Below the pieces are notes generated by a model. The model did not search any database and was not told the DNA's origin. It saw only the letters and a list, made by a program, of their open reading frames with translations. A program made the translations under genes and the position numbers. Source: Flavobacteriales bacterium (lineage in GTDB: Bacteria; Bacteroidota; Bacteroidia; Flavobacteriales_F; PHOS-HE28). Taken from it: a stretch of DNA of 64,000 nucleotides. Location of the stretch: positions 815,964 through 879,963 of the forward strand of contig JAHCIA010000001.1 of assembly GCA_026129465.1 (NCBI GenBank), written 5' to 3'. This document shows, in pieces, positions 34,257 to 42,582 of this stretch. The number at the start of each line of letters is the position of its first letter. Within the stretch, counting starts at the first letter, position 1.

Positions 34257-35347
34257 GGCCTGTCGATGAATCCTCCGCCGATCACGTCATCCCCGTCGTA
34301 GAAGACGGCGCTTTGGCCCGGTGCGATGCCTGTGACCGGTGCATGGAACTCCACTTTCACGCGTTCGCCTTCCATGGACAGTGTGGCGGGTGTGCCGACA
34401 TCCTTGTAGCGGATCTTCACGTGGGCCTCCGCCCCGTCATGCAACGCCGCCACCTTCTGGAAGTTCGGGCGGCGCACCCACATGGTGGTACGCTTCAGGT
34501 CGTCCTTGCGCCCCAGCACCACGGTATTGGTCTCCGGCACGATCTCCGTCACATACAGCGGCTCACCGGTGGCGATCCCCAGGCCCTTGCGCTGCCCGAT
34601 GGTGAAGAAGGGGTAGCCATCGTGCTCGCCCAGGACCTCGCCGCCCATACCCACCAGTTTGCCTTGGGCCAACGCCGCGATGGTCTCCGGTTCCTTGCGG
34701 CGCAGGAAACCCCGGTAGTCGTTGTCGGGTATGAAGCAGATCTCATAGCTCTCGCTCTTGCTGGCGAGTTCCGGGAATCCGCTGTCGAGGGCCATCTTTC
34801 TGATCTCGCTCTTGCGGAAGTGTCCGATGGAGAAGCGGGTGCGGGCGAGGTTCTTCTGCTCCAATCCCCACAGCACATAGCTCTGGTCCTTGGTCCTGTC
34901 CACGCCCTTGCTCACTGTCCAACGGCCATTCCCAAGCTGGCGCACCTGGGCGTAATGGCCCGTGGCGATGAGTTCGCAATCCATCATGTCGGCACGCTTC
35001 AACAGCGCCTCCCACTTGATGAAGGTGTTGCAGAGCACGCAGGGATTGGGTGTTCGCCCGGCGAGGTATTCCCGCGTGAAGTCGCCGATTATCGCGTTGC
35101 CGAACTCCTCGCGGATGTCGATGATCATATGGTGGAAGCCACGGCTCACGGCCATGTTCCTGGCATCGTTGATGCTGTCCAGATCGCAGCAGCCGGTGAT
35201 GCGCTTGCCACCGCTGGCATCGGCGTAGTCCCAGGTCTTCATGGTGACACCGATGACCTCGTAGCCCTGCTCATGCAGCATCAAGGCGGCCACGGAACTG
35301 TCCACCCCGCCGCTCATGGCCACCAATATGCGTCCGTGCTTGCTCAT
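34253..35347 (-). CDS. mnmA: MnmA, tRNA-specific 2-thiouridylase
   Basis: 364 residues. Thiolates U34 of tRNA-Lys/Glu/Gln. PP-loop ATP motif [16 protein letters not shown] (about 9-24), catalytic cysteines in [11 protein letters not shown] and [11 protein letters not shown], and GQRKGLGIA in the C-terminal barrel. Members of this phylum receive sulfur by a TusE-independent route. First gene of a coupled run (lipoprotein, protease, aat, DUF2141). A GACCTTG box precedes it on the minus strand but is only a weak promoter match. Confidence 0.97.
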   Translation of the reverse strand: MSKHGRILVAMSGGVDSSVAALMLHEQGYEVIGVTMKTWDYADASGGKRITGCCDLDSINDARNMAVSRGFHHMIIDIREEFGNAIIGDFTREYLAGRTPNPCVLCNTFIKWEALLKRADMMDCELIATGHYAQVRQLGNGRWTVSKGVDRTKDQSYVLWGLEQKNLARTRFSIGHFRKSEIRKMALDSGFPELASKSESYEICFIPDNDYRGFLRRKEPETIAALAQGKLVGMGGEVLGEHDGYPFFTIGQRKGLGIATGEPLYVTEIVPETNTVVLGRKDDLKRTTMWVRRPNFQKVAALHDGAEAHVKIRYKDVGTPATLSMEGERVKVEFHAPVTGIAPGQSAVFYDGDDVIGGGFIDRP

Positions 35348-35424
35348 CTATCCAATCGTCGATCCCTTCGTCAACAAGGTCAGCTTCCAACCTTCGATAC
35401 ATCAACATCCTTGGCGACCCCCCA
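35348..35424. other. short gap with a CAGCTTCCAACC word
   Basis: 77 nt between mnmA and the MORN gene. CAGCTTCCAACCTTCG matches the CCAACCTCC repeat family. No hairpin found. Confidence 0.3.
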
Positions 35425-36420
35425 TCACTGCTCCACACCGGCCTTGTATACCACCCGTTTGGTCAGCTTGCCCTTCTCGTCGTATTCCTTCACCTCACCG
35501 TCCAACAGGTCGTTCCGGTAGGTGCCTTCACGCTTCTTGGTCTGTCCTTTCAACACGCGCTGTTCGAAGGCCGGTACACCCAACACGGGGTCGGCAGGCA
35601 CTTTCTCCATGCCCCAGCGGCCGTTGTCGTACCACTCCGTGAAGGGCCCCTCGCGCAAGCCCTTCCTGTAATTCACTTCGGAGCGGAGCTGTTCATCATC
35701 GTAGAATTCCTGGAAGGTGCCGTTCTCCTTTTTCTCCCGCACCAACTTGCCCCGGCTGTAGAGGACCTGCATCTGCACCGTGCCGTCCTTGTTGTAGTAG
35801 ATCCAGGCGCCGTCGCGGTCGCCGTCCAGCATGCGACCCTCGATCTCCTTCTTCCCGCCGGGATAGTAGAAGGTCATGGTGCCGTTGGCCACCCCGTCCT
35901 CGTAGCGTGCCTCATTGCGTGGCGACCCATCGGCGAACCACGCCTGTTGTTGCCCATGCAGCCTACCGTTGCGGTAACGGTCATGCTCGGCCACCCTGCC
36001 ATCCGCATAGTAGCTGATGCGGTCGCCGTGCAGTGTGCCGTTGCGGAATTCCTCCTTGCGACGCATGGCCCCCTGCTCGTCGAAATAGCTCCACACGCTG
36101 TCCTTCCGCTGATCCACATACCTGCCTTGGGCCATGAGCTTGCCACCCGGGTGGAAATGCTCCGCCCGGCTCACGCGGCCGTCACCAGTATGGCGCTGGA
36201 TGGTGGTGAGTACACCCGCCTCATCGTAGTGCCGGAACTCGCCCACCGGCTTGTCGTCCTTGAAGGTGCCCGCGTAGCGCAGGCGCCCGTTATGGTCCCA
36301 AGCCCTGGCCCATTCACCCTGCTTGCGGCCCTGGGCATCAGTGCGGTTGGGCGCCGGCTGGGCCAGGGCCACAGCGGCCATGTACAGGAAGAGGCCGGGC
36401 AACAGCAGGCGGAGGGTCAT
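35425..36420 (-). CDS. exported MORN/YwqK-repeat protein
   Basis: 331 residues. Signal peptide [20 protein letters not shown], then about ten YwqK/MORN-type repeats such as [20 protein letters not shown], then [20 protein letters not shown] and [20 protein letters not shown]. Such proteins are called YwqK-family antitoxins in databases, but in Bacteroidota they are mostly exported repeat proteins with no toxin partner, and none is seen here. Start ATG 36420 gives the signal peptide; a perfect -7 box ends 6 nt before it, so translation may start on a leaderless mRNA. Confidence 0.85.
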   Translation of the reverse strand: MTLRLLLPGLFLYMAAVALAQPAPNRTDAQGRKQGEWARAWDHNGRLRYAGTFKDDKPVGEFRHYDEAGVLTTIQRHTGDGRVSRAEHFHPGGKLMAQGRYVDQRKDSVWSYFDEQGAMRRKEEFRNGTLHGDRISYYADGRVAEHDRYRNGRLHGQQQAWFADGSPRNEARYEDGVANGTMTFYYPGGKKEIEGRMLDGDRDGAWIYYNKDGTVQMQVLYSRGKLVREKKENGTFQEFYDDEQLRSEVNYRKGLREGPFTEWYDNGRWGMEKVPADPVLGVPAFEQRVLKGQTKKREGTYRNDLLDGEVKEYDEKGKLTKRVVYKAGVEQ

Positions 36421-36426
36421 CGCAGG

Positions 36427-36434
36427 CAAAGTTA
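36427..36434 (-). promoter_or_regulatory. -7 promoter box of the MORN gene (TAACTTTG)
   Basis: Minus strand reads TAACTTTG, an exact consensus match ending 6 nt before the ATG at 36420. It is back-to-back with the divergent transaldolase promoter at 36471-36478. Confidence 0.6.
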
Positions 36435-36470
36435 CGGGCGCACAGGCAGGGCGTTCCGGCGCGGTGCTTC

Positions 36471-36478
36471 TACCTTTG
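36471..36478 (+). promoter_or_regulatory. -7 promoter box of the transaldolase gene (TACCTTTG)
   Basis: Exact TAnnTTTG match, 32 nt upstream of the ATG at 36511. Confidence 0.65.
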
Positions 36479-36510
36479 GACACCGCCATCCACCAACGGG
36501 CGCATCACCC

Positions 36511-37182
36511 ATGAAATTCTTCATTGACACGGCCAGCCTGGCCCAGATCCGAGAAGCCCGCGACCTCGGGGTGCTTGACGGGGTCACCACCAACCCTTCC
36601 CTGATGGCCAAGGAGGGCATCAGTGGTACGGACGCCGTGATGAAGCATTATGTGGACATCTGCGAAATAGTGGACGGCGACGTGAGCGCCGAGGTGATCG
36701 CCACGGACTTTGAGGGCATCGTGCGCGAGGGGGAACATCTGGCCGCCCTGCACCCGAACATCGTGGTGAAGGTGCCGATGATCCGCGATGGTGTGAAGGC
36801 CCTGAAGTACTTCAGCGGCAAGGGTATCAAGACCAATTGCACCCTGGTATTCAGCGCCGGGCAGGCCCTTTTGGCGGCGAAGGCGGGCGCCACCTATGTA
36901 TCCCCATTCCTGGGGCGGCTGGATGACGTGAGCACCGATGGCGTGGCACTGATCGAGCAGATGCGCACGATCTACGACAATTACGGTTTCGGCACGGAGA
37001 TCCTCGCGGCGAGCATCCGGCACCCCATGCACATCATCCAATGCGCCGAGGTGGGCGCCGATGTGGCCACCTGCCCGCTGAGCGCGATCACCGCGCTGTT
37101 CGACCACCCGCTGACCACCATCGGGTTGGAGAAGTTCCTGGCGGACCACCGCAAGGCCGCCGAGCGCGGCGTGAAGGCCTGA
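36511..37182 (+). CDS. tal: small transaldolase (MipB/TalC-type)
   Basis: 223 residues: [20 protein letters not shown], then GVTTNPS with Asn28, Schiff-base Lys87 in IVVKVPM, Thr111 in KTNCTLVFS and Phe133 in SPFLGR. In this family a Phe at that position goes with transaldolase activity and a Tyr with fructose-6-phosphate aldolase, so this is more likely a transaldolase of the pentose phosphate pathway. It is a useful internal control for the atypical fusion at 29181, which has changed Asn28, this Thr and the aromatic residue. Converges with nnr, 5 nt apart. Confidence 0.93.
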   Translation: MKFFIDTASLAQIREARDLGVLDGVTTNPSLMAKEGISGTDAVMKHYVDICEIVDGDVSAEVIATDFEGIVREGEHLAALHPNIVVKVPMIRDGVKALKYFSGKGIKTNCTLVFSAGQALLAAKAGATYVSPFLGRLDDVSTDGVALIEQMRTIYDNYGFGTEILAASIRHPMHIIQCAEVGADVATCPLSAITALFDHPLTTIGLEKFLADHRKAAERGVKA

Positions 37183-37187
37183 GCCAA

Positions 37188-38744
37188 CTAGCGGGCTTCG
37201 ACTCCATCGACCTCCAGGTCGCGCAGGTATTTCCAGGCCTCCGGCACGCACTGTATGATGTCCCCGGCGGTCATTCCGTCCAGACCATGATGCAGGGCCG
37301 CGAGGTCGCCCGCCTGACCATGCGCCCAGACACCCAGCAGCGCGGCATGCAAGGCGGACAAGCCCTGGGCGCGCAAGCCGGTGATCAAGCCCGTCAGCAC
37401 ATCGCCTGAGCCGCCCTTGGCCATGCCCGGGTTGCCGGTAGGGTTGAAGAACACCTGGCCGTCGGGAGCGCATATCGCTGTCCAAGCGCCTTTGAGGACC
37501 ACCACCGTCTGATACCGTTGCGCCATGGCACTGGCACTGTCCAGGCGCTCGGCTGCGGAAGTGGCGCGTGCCCCGTGCAACCGATCGAACTCCCCTGGGT
37601 GGGGTGTGATGATCGTATCCGGAGGAAGAAGCGCCGCCCAAGTGCGTTCCTCGGCCAACAAATTCAAGCCATCGGCATCGATCACCAGAGGGGCCGAGGG
37701 AACCTGGATTAGTCGCTTGAGTACCGCCTTCGTTTCCTGGCGCGTTCCAATCCCAGGGCCGAATCCTATTGCCGTGATCCCCTTTTGATCGGACACTTCC
37801 GATATGTATCCTGAAGCGATATCGAGCCTGCACAAAGCCTCTGGCGAGGAGGAATGAAGCACCGCCATGGCCGCTTGGGGCACATGCGCGGTGACCAGGC
37901 CCACGCCCGTGCGCAGGGCGGCGCGGGTGGCCAATACGGCCGCGCCGTACATGCCGTGTGATCCTGCCATGATCATCGCATGTCCGAACAGGCCCTTGTG
38001 CGCGAACCGCGGCCTGATCGGGAGCAGGGAGGCAAGGTCCCGATCCTGGATCAACCAGCGTTGAGTGCCGGATGTCCGCAGGGCCAGTGGGTCCAGCCTG
38101 ATCTGGACCAGCTCCCATTCGCCCACCTGCAGCGCATGATCGGCCAGGAAGAATGGCAGCTTGGGCAGTTCCACCCCAAGGGTCAGGGTGGCGCGGACGA
38201 CCGTGGAGGCATCGTTGGCGGTATTGTCACCAGCGAATAGACCGGAAGGAATATCAATGGCGATCACCTGGCACCCGGACCGGTTCATCGCGCGGACCAG
38301 GTCGGCGGCCATACCCTCCAACGGACGGTCCAGCCCTGTACCGAACAGCGCATCAATGATCACCTCACCATCGCAGGACCAGCCATCGGCCGTCCTGATG
38401 TCACGGATGCTAACGCCCGATGCGGCCGCCTCGGCCAGCATGATCACATGCTCCGTGCTGGCGGTGCTGCGATGAAGCAGGCGATCCACGGTGACTTTCA
38501 AACCCCTCGACTTGAGCACCCGTGCGATGACCAGACCATCGCCGCCATTATTGCCCATACCCACCACGACGCGGTAGGTGATCGAGGCGGGGTCACCCCA
38601 TCTGCCGCGACGATGATGGTGAAGGATCCTCTCCGCCAGGCGCTGACCAGCGCGCTCCATCAGGTCCGCCGACGTTATCGGCTCGCGAAGGATGGTCGCG
38701 GCATCCACCAAGCGGATGCTTGCGGCGTCCAGTACGGGCAGCAT
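37188..38744 (-). CDS. nnr: bifunctional NAD(P)H-hydrate epimerase / ADP-dependent dehydratase
   Basis: 518 residues repairing hydrated NAD(P)H. The N-terminal YjeF_N epimerase domain (about 1-215) shows VVGMGNNGGDGLVIARVLKSR and the K-site segment (DIPSGLFAGDN). The C-terminal YjeF_C/CARKD kinase-like domain shows HKGLFGHAMIMAGSHGMYGA, then VIDADGLNLLA, then ITPHPGEFDRL and GNPGMAKGGSGDVLTGLITG. Start ATG 38744 (MLPVLDAASIRLVDAAT) is the canonical N-terminus. Codon third positions in its middle look less GC-biased than the neighbours, by eye only. Confidence 0.95.
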   Translation of the reverse strand: MLPVLDAASIRLVDAATILREPITSADLMERAGQRLAERILHHHRRGRWGDPASITYRVVVGMGNNGGDGLVIARVLKSRGLKVTVDRLLHRSTASTEHVIMLAEAAASGVSIRDIRTADGWSCDGEVIIDALFGTGLDRPLEGMAADLVRAMNRSGCQVIAIDIPSGLFAGDNTANDASTVVRATLTLGVELPKLPFFLADHALQVGEWELVQIRLDPLALRTSGTQRWLIQDRDLASLLPIRPRFAHKGLFGHAMIMAGSHGMYGAAVLATRAALRTGVGLVTAHVPQAAMAVLHSSSPEALCRLDIASGYISEVSDQKGITAIGFGPGIGTRQETKAVLKRLIQVPSAPLVIDADGLNLLAEERTWAALLPPDTIITPHPGEFDRLHGARATSAAERLDSASAMAQRYQTVVVLKGAWTAICAPDGQVFFNPTGNPGMAKGGSGDVLTGLITGLRAQGLSALHAALLGVWAHGQAGDLAALHHGLDGMTAGDIIQCVPEAWKYLRDLEVDGVEAR

Positions 38745-38788
38745 GGTGCGTGAAAGGTAACCTCGATGGGAATGGCCGTAAAAAACAA

Positions 38789-38813
38789 AGCCCCCCGGAA
38801 GATCCGGGGGGCT
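38789..38813 (-). terminator. strong intrinsic terminator of the outer-membrane protein gene
   Basis: On the minus strand AGCCCCCCGGA and TCCGGGGGGCT form a perfect 11-bp stem with a TCT loop, followed by TTGTTTTTT. It lies 23 nt after the stop of the 38837-39706 gene. Confidence 0.9.
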
Positions 38814-38836
38814 GTTGTCAAAGCCTTCGTCCAGAA

Positions 38837-39706
38837 TTACTGGAAGTAGAAGTTCAGGTTGATGGAAGCACCGCTGATACCGGTGTCGAGGCCGAAGGCG
38901 CTGCCCTTGGGTCCGCTCTCGATGGTGCGGGTCTCCAGACCACCGCTGGTGCCCAAAGCGGGGTTCCAACGCTCTTCGCTGCGCTCGCCGTAGCCCTGGC
39001 TCGACAGCATCAGGCCCCAGGTGTATTCGGCACCCAAGGAGATCTTCGGAGCGCAGAACCATTCCACGCCGGCGAAAGCGTTCAGGCCGAAGCCGAAGGT
39101 GCTGCCGTTCTTGCGCTCGGTGGTGCGGCCATTGCCGAAGCTGCCCGTGCCGGGCTCTTCGCCGTCACCCACGCCGGGGTTGTCGGCGTTCAGCGCGTTG
39201 CCATAGGTCCAGGCGGTCTTGCTGCTCATGAGCATGATGTTGGCTTCGCCACCATAGACGCCCACCACGCGGCTGCTACCGATCCGCTTTTCCAGACCGC
39301 CACCCAGCACCAGGGCGAAGTAGTTGTCCTTGCGCTCGTTCTCAACGGTCACCGGCGCCAAGGGGGCGGGATCCGGCTGGATCGTGGCGTTCACCAGATC
39401 GGTCACTTTCGTGGAGCCGAAGCCGATGCGCAGTTTGCCACGGTAGGCGGTATTGGCATCCACCAGCTTCTTGCCCTGGATCGCCCAGTAGGAGTTGGGG
39501 AAGTCGAACGAGGGACCACCATTGTTCATGTTGCCATTGAACAGGTTGCCCACGTATTGCAGAAAGGGCTGAGCATCGATGGTCAGGCCCCAATCACCAT
39601 CCTGGCTCAGCCAGTTCTCACCGCGGTTGCTGGTGATCTCACCCGTTTGGGCGGACACCGCTGAAGCGGCGACGATCGCTGCAGCGAAAAGTACAGTCTT
39701 CTTCAT
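38837..39706 (-). CDS. outer-membrane beta-barrel protein
   Basis: 289 residues. Signal peptide MKKTVLFAAAIVAASAVSAQ and a beta-rich chain with alternating aromatic residues ending in SINLNFYFQ, an outer-membrane-barrel C-terminus (terminal aromatic residue near the end). Regular codons, a strong promoter, a conserved leader and a strong terminator suggest high expression. No specific family was recognised; it resembles the porin-like barrels of unknown role common in Flavobacteriales. Single-gene transcription unit. Confidence 0.82.
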   Translation of the reverse strand: MKKTVLFAAAIVAASAVSAQTGEITSNRGENWLSQDGDWGLTIDAQPFLQYVGNLFNGNMNNGGPSFDFPNSYWAIQGKKLVDANTAYRGKLRIGFGSTKVTDLVNATIQPDPAPLAPVTVENERKDNYFALVLGGGLEKRIGSSRVVGVYGGEANIMLMSSKTAWTYGNALNADNPGVGDGEEPGTGSFGNGRTTERKNGSTFGFGLNAFAGVEWFCAPKISLGAEYTWGLMLSSQGYGERSEERWNPALGTSGGLETRTIESGPKGSAFGLDTGISGASINLNFYFQ

Positions 39707-39740
39707 GACGAACGTTTTTGGTTTGCGTGCTTTCGGTTTG
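39704..39740 (-). promoter_or_regulatory. conserved 5' leader, copy 2
   Basis: Ends CCAAAAACGTTCGTCATG; aligned without gaps to 664-700, 27 of 37 positions are identical, including CCGAAA at the far end. Both genes encode signal-peptide proteins. Confidence 0.55.
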
Positions 39741-39761
39741 ATCGCGAAGGCTCTTGGCGTC

Positions 39762-39769
39762 CAAAAGTA
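39762..39769 (-). promoter_or_regulatory. -7 promoter box of the outer-membrane protein gene (TACTTTTG)
   Basis: Exact consensus on the minus strand, 55 nt upstream of the ATG, giving a leader of about 48 nt that contains the conserved leader motif. Confidence 0.7.
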
Positions 39770-39922
39770 GCCCCTCTCGGTTCAAGCCTTGGTGAGCGTA
39801 TCCTGTGATTTCAACAGTTGGATGTTCGGAGTGGCATCGTAGCTGCCCATTCGTCGATCCCAGAGAGGCATTCGTCCGCCAAAAGCCGGGGCAAAAATAG
39901 AAAAGTCCGTTCAACGAGCAAG
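39770..39922. other. gap between the outer-membrane protein promoter and pcm
   Basis: About 150 nt. The part nearest pcm is AT-rich (CAAAAATAGAAAAG); no gene, RNA or hairpin could be supported. Confidence 0.4.
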
Positions 39923-40570
39923 TCAACCTTCACGATGTTCCAACATGGGCACGAACCTGAAGCGCCCGTGTTCGGTCTGGACATGGTCCTCCGGGCCGCG
40001 GCGCACCAAGCGCAGCATGGTCTGCTCCGCACCGGCGCCCACAGGCACCACCATGATGCCCCCCACTTTCAGCTGGCCTTTCAAGGCCTCCGGTATGAAG
40101 GGTGCGCCACAGGTGACAAGGATCCTGTCGAAAGGGGCTTCCCGGGGCAGCCCTTGGAAACCGTCGCCATGGTAAAGGAAGGCCTTCACCCCCAGGCGCT
40201 TGAGGCGGTCCTTGGTGGCCAGGTACAGGGGTTTGTGCCGTTCGATGGAGAAGACCTTGGCGCCCATGGCGGCCAGCACGGCGGTCTGGTAGCCGCTGCC
40301 AGTGCCGATCTCCAGTACGCGCATGCCGGGAGATACGGTGAGGAGCTGACTCTGCATGGCCACGGTCCATGGTTGTGAGATGGTTTGCCCGCAACCGATG
40401 GGAAAGGCCGAATCGACATAGGCCATTTCCAGGAAGGCCGTATCATCAATGAACAGATGGCGGGGCACCTGCTCCAGCGCGGCGAGCACGCGGGCATCGG
40501 TGATCCCCTTCCGGGCCAGATCGGCCACCAGCTTCTTGCGCAGGCCCTTGTGCCGGTATCCGTCCTCCAT
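39923..40570 (-). CDS. pcm: protein-L-isoaspartate O-methyltransferase
   Basis: 215 residues. Repairs isoaspartyl residues by SAM-dependent methylation. Motifs: VPRHLFIDDTAFLEMAYVDS, then GCGQTISQPWTVAMQSQLL, then the SAM site VLEIGTGSGYQTAVLAAMG and the acidic segment VTCGAPFIPEALKGQL. The start at 40570 fits the family, and a TAGCTTTG promoter box lies 16 nt upstream. Confidence 0.95.
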   Translation of the reverse strand: MEDGYRHKGLRKKLVADLARKGITDARVLAALEQVPRHLFIDDTAFLEMAYVDSAFPIGCGQTISQPWTVAMQSQLLTVSPGMRVLEIGTGSGYQTAVLAAMGAKVFSIERHKPLYLATKDRLKRLGVKAFLYHGDGFQGLPREAPFDRILVTCGAPFIPEALKGQLKVGGIMVVPVGAGAEQTMLRLVRRGPEDHVQTEHGRFRFVPMLEHREG

Positions 40571-40586
40571 CGCTTCCTTGCGGTGG

Positions 40587-40594
40587 CAAAGCTA
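40587..40594 (-). promoter_or_regulatory. -7 promoter box of pcm (TAGCTTTG)
   Basis: Exact TAnnTTTG match on the minus strand, 16 nt before the ATG; divergent from the oxidoreductase promoter at 40623-40630. Confidence 0.6.
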
Positions 40595-40622
40595 ATCGCC
40601 CTGCCCGCCGGCGCGCGGCGAC

Positions 40623-40630
40623 TACTTTTG
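40623..40630 (+). promoter_or_regulatory. -7 promoter box of the oxidoreductase gene (TACTTTTG)
   Basis: Exact TAnnTTTG match, 53 nt upstream of the ATG at 40684. Confidence 0.6.
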
Positions 40631-40683
40631 GCGGCCCGCTTCGGGGCACTGCTCGGAAAGGCTTCGGCATCACCATACTCAAC

Positions 40684-41682
40684 ATGAACAACCCGGTCAA
40701 GCTTGGTGTGATGGGTGCGGGACATCTGGGACGCATCCACATCCAGCAGGCGCTGCAAGCCGAAGGTGTGGAACTCGTCGGATTCCACGATACCGATGCC
40801 GAACGTCGCGCGGCCATCACCGCCGAGTTCGAGGTGATGGCCTACCCGGATGTGGCGAGCCTGATCGGGACCTGCGAGGCGGTGGACATCGTGACCCCGA
40901 CCACCACACACCATGCGCTCGCCTTGCAGGCCATGGAGGCCGGCCGGCATGTCTTCATTGAGAAGCCCCTCTCCACCGACATGGCAGAGGCCAGGGACAT
41001 TATGGATCGCGCGCGCAAGGCAGGCGTTATCGTCCAGGTGGGCCATGTGGAACGCTTCAATCCGGCATTTACCGCGGCCCGGCCCCACTTGAAGGACCCG
41101 ATGTTCATCGAGACGCACAGACTGGCGCAATTCAACCCGCGGGGGACCGATGTGAGTGTGGTGCTCGATCTCATGATCCACGATATCGACATCGTGCTGC
41201 ACACGGTGGGGCATCCTGTGAAGGATGTCATCGCCAGTGGCGTGGCCGTGGTGAGCGATACGCCGGACATCGCCAACGCGCGCATCGTCTTTTCCAATGG
41301 ATGCGTGGCCAACCTCACGGCCAGCAGGATCAGCCTGAAGAACATGCGCAAGTCGCGATTCTTCCAACGCGACGCGTATATCTCGGTGGACATGCTGGAG
41401 AAACGCACCGAGATCGTGCGCATGCGAACCCTTGAAGGGGAGCCGGACCCCTTCGCCATCACGGTGGATCTGGGACAGGGCAAAGGACGAAGGGAGATCT
41501 CCTTCGAAAGACCAGAGGTGCCCGCCACGAACGCCATCCGGGACGAACTGCAGGCCTTTGCCCGCAGTGTTCGCAGCGGCCATGAGCCCCCGGTGACCGC
41601 CGCCGATGGCGCGGCGGCCTTGGAGGTGGCGCTGAAGGTCCTGGCCTGTCTGGACCAGCCAACTGGAGGGCCCGCATACTGA
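40684..41682 (+). CDS. Gfo/Idh/MocA-family oxidoreductase
   Basis: 332 residues. N-terminal Rossmann domain (VKLGVMGAGHLGRIHIQQAL), the family's EKPLSTDMAEARDIMD with catalytic Lys, then VGHVERFNPA and VVLDLMIHDIDIVLH with the His-Asp pair. The family oxidises or reduces sugars and nucleotide sugars with NAD(P). Followed by a lipoprotein and a polyprenyl-phosphate sugar transferase on the same strand, which would fit nucleotide-sugar metabolism for surface glycans, although the gap and the RFNP variant do not fix the substrate. Confidence 0.92.
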   Translation: MNNPVKLGVMGAGHLGRIHIQQALQAEGVELVGFHDTDAERRAAITAEFEVMAYPDVASLIGTCEAVDIVTPTTTHHALALQAMEAGRHVFIEKPLSTDMAEARDIMDRARKAGVIVQVGHVERFNPAFTAARPHLKDPMFIETHRLAQFNPRGTDVSVVLDLMIHDIDIVLHTVGHPVKDVIASGVAVVSDTPDIANARIVFSNGCVANLTASRISLKNMRKSRFFQRDAYISVDMLEKRTEIVRMRTLEGEPDPFAITVDLGQGKGRREISFERPEVPATNAIRDELQAFARSVRSGHEPPVTAADGAAALEVALKVLACLDQPTGGPAY

Positions 41683-41718
41683 TCGACCGCTTCCATGCGT
41701 TGCCCGCCCGAAAGGAGG

Positions 41719-42582
41719 ATGACCCGACCCCTACCCCTGCTGCCCCTGGCATTCTTTGCACTGCTCGCCTGTAACAAAGGCGACAAGGTGCCCTCCTACC
41801 TGGACATTCCGAGCGTATCGCTGACCACCACCGGACAGCAGGGCAGCGCCACCAGCAAGATCACCGACGCTTGGGTCTTCGCGGATGAGGAATTGATCGG
41901 CGTGTGGGAACTGCCGGCCAGGGTGCCTGTGCTGCGCGACGGGGCCTCCACGATACGTGTCACGCCCGGCATCAAGCGCAACGGCATGTTCGACGATCGC
42001 CTGCGCTACCCCTTCTATTCATCCTGGACCAGCCATGTGGAGTTTTCCCTTCGGGAGGTCACCGCCGTGCAACCCACCGTCAACTACATATCGCAGGCCG
42101 GCTTCTGGATCGAGGCCTTCGAGGAACCTGGTTCGGCCTTCATCACATCCGAGGCCAGCGACACCACTTTGTTGCGTTTCACCCCCGCACAGTATCCGGA
42201 GGTGGTCCTGAACAACTCGCCATGCGGCGGCTTCATCCTCGACGCCGACCACCGCTACATCAGGATATACACGGACGAGGACTTCCAGGTGCCCGGCGGT
42301 CCGGTGTTCCTGGAAATGGACTACCGCAACGATATCACTTTCACGGTGGGCGTGTTGTTCAACTCGGGTGGCCAGCCCGTATCCCTGCCCTATGTCTATG
42401 TGGTACCCACCACGCGGCCCGATGGCCAGACGGCATGGAACAAGATGTACATCGACCTGTCCCCCGTCTTCAACCAGGGTGTGACCGAACGCGACATCTA
42501 TTTCGAAGCCTCCCTGCCGTCGGATATGGGGCATGGCCACGTCTATCTGGACAACGTGAAACTGGTGCGTCTGACCCCATGA
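41719..42582 (+). CDS. lipoprotein of unknown function (287 aa)
   Basis: Signal peptide with lipobox ALLACNKGD and a beta-rich domain (TSKITDAWVFADEELIGVWE, then LRDGASTIRVTPGIKRNGM). The C-terminal part (VYLDNVKLVRL) resembles carbohydrate-binding jelly-roll domains. No family recognised with confidence. The ATG at 41719 gives the lipobox at the expected distance; an upstream ATG (41695) is possible. The AAAGGAGG directly before the ATG is too close to act as a ribosome-binding site. The stop overlaps the next ATG by 4 nt. Confidence 0.83.
   Translation: MTRPLPLLPLAFFALLACNKGDKVPSYLDIPSVSLTTTGQQGSATSKITDAWVFADEELIGVWELPARVPVLRDGASTIRVTPGIKRNGMFDDRLRYPFYSSWTSHVEFSLREVTAVQPTVNYISQAGFWIEAFEEPGSAFITSEASDTTLLRFTPAQYPEVVLNNSPCGGFILDADHRYIRIYTDEDFQVPGGPVFLEMDYRNDITFTVGVLFNSGGQPVSLPYVYVVPTTRPDGQTAWNKMYIDLSPVFNQGVTERDIYFEASLPSDMGHGHVYLDNVKLVRLTP

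Noticed and set aside
36505..38118. Long open frame of about 537 codons on the minus strand across tal and nnr
   Set aside because: It is antisense to tal and out of frame with nnr, which has all its motifs; composition is Arg/Gly-rich as expected for a shadow of GC-rich genes.
41711..41718. AAAGGAGG as a ribosome-binding site of the lipoprotein gene
   Set aside because: It touches the ATG with no spacer, and other genes here do not use Shine-Dalgarno sites.
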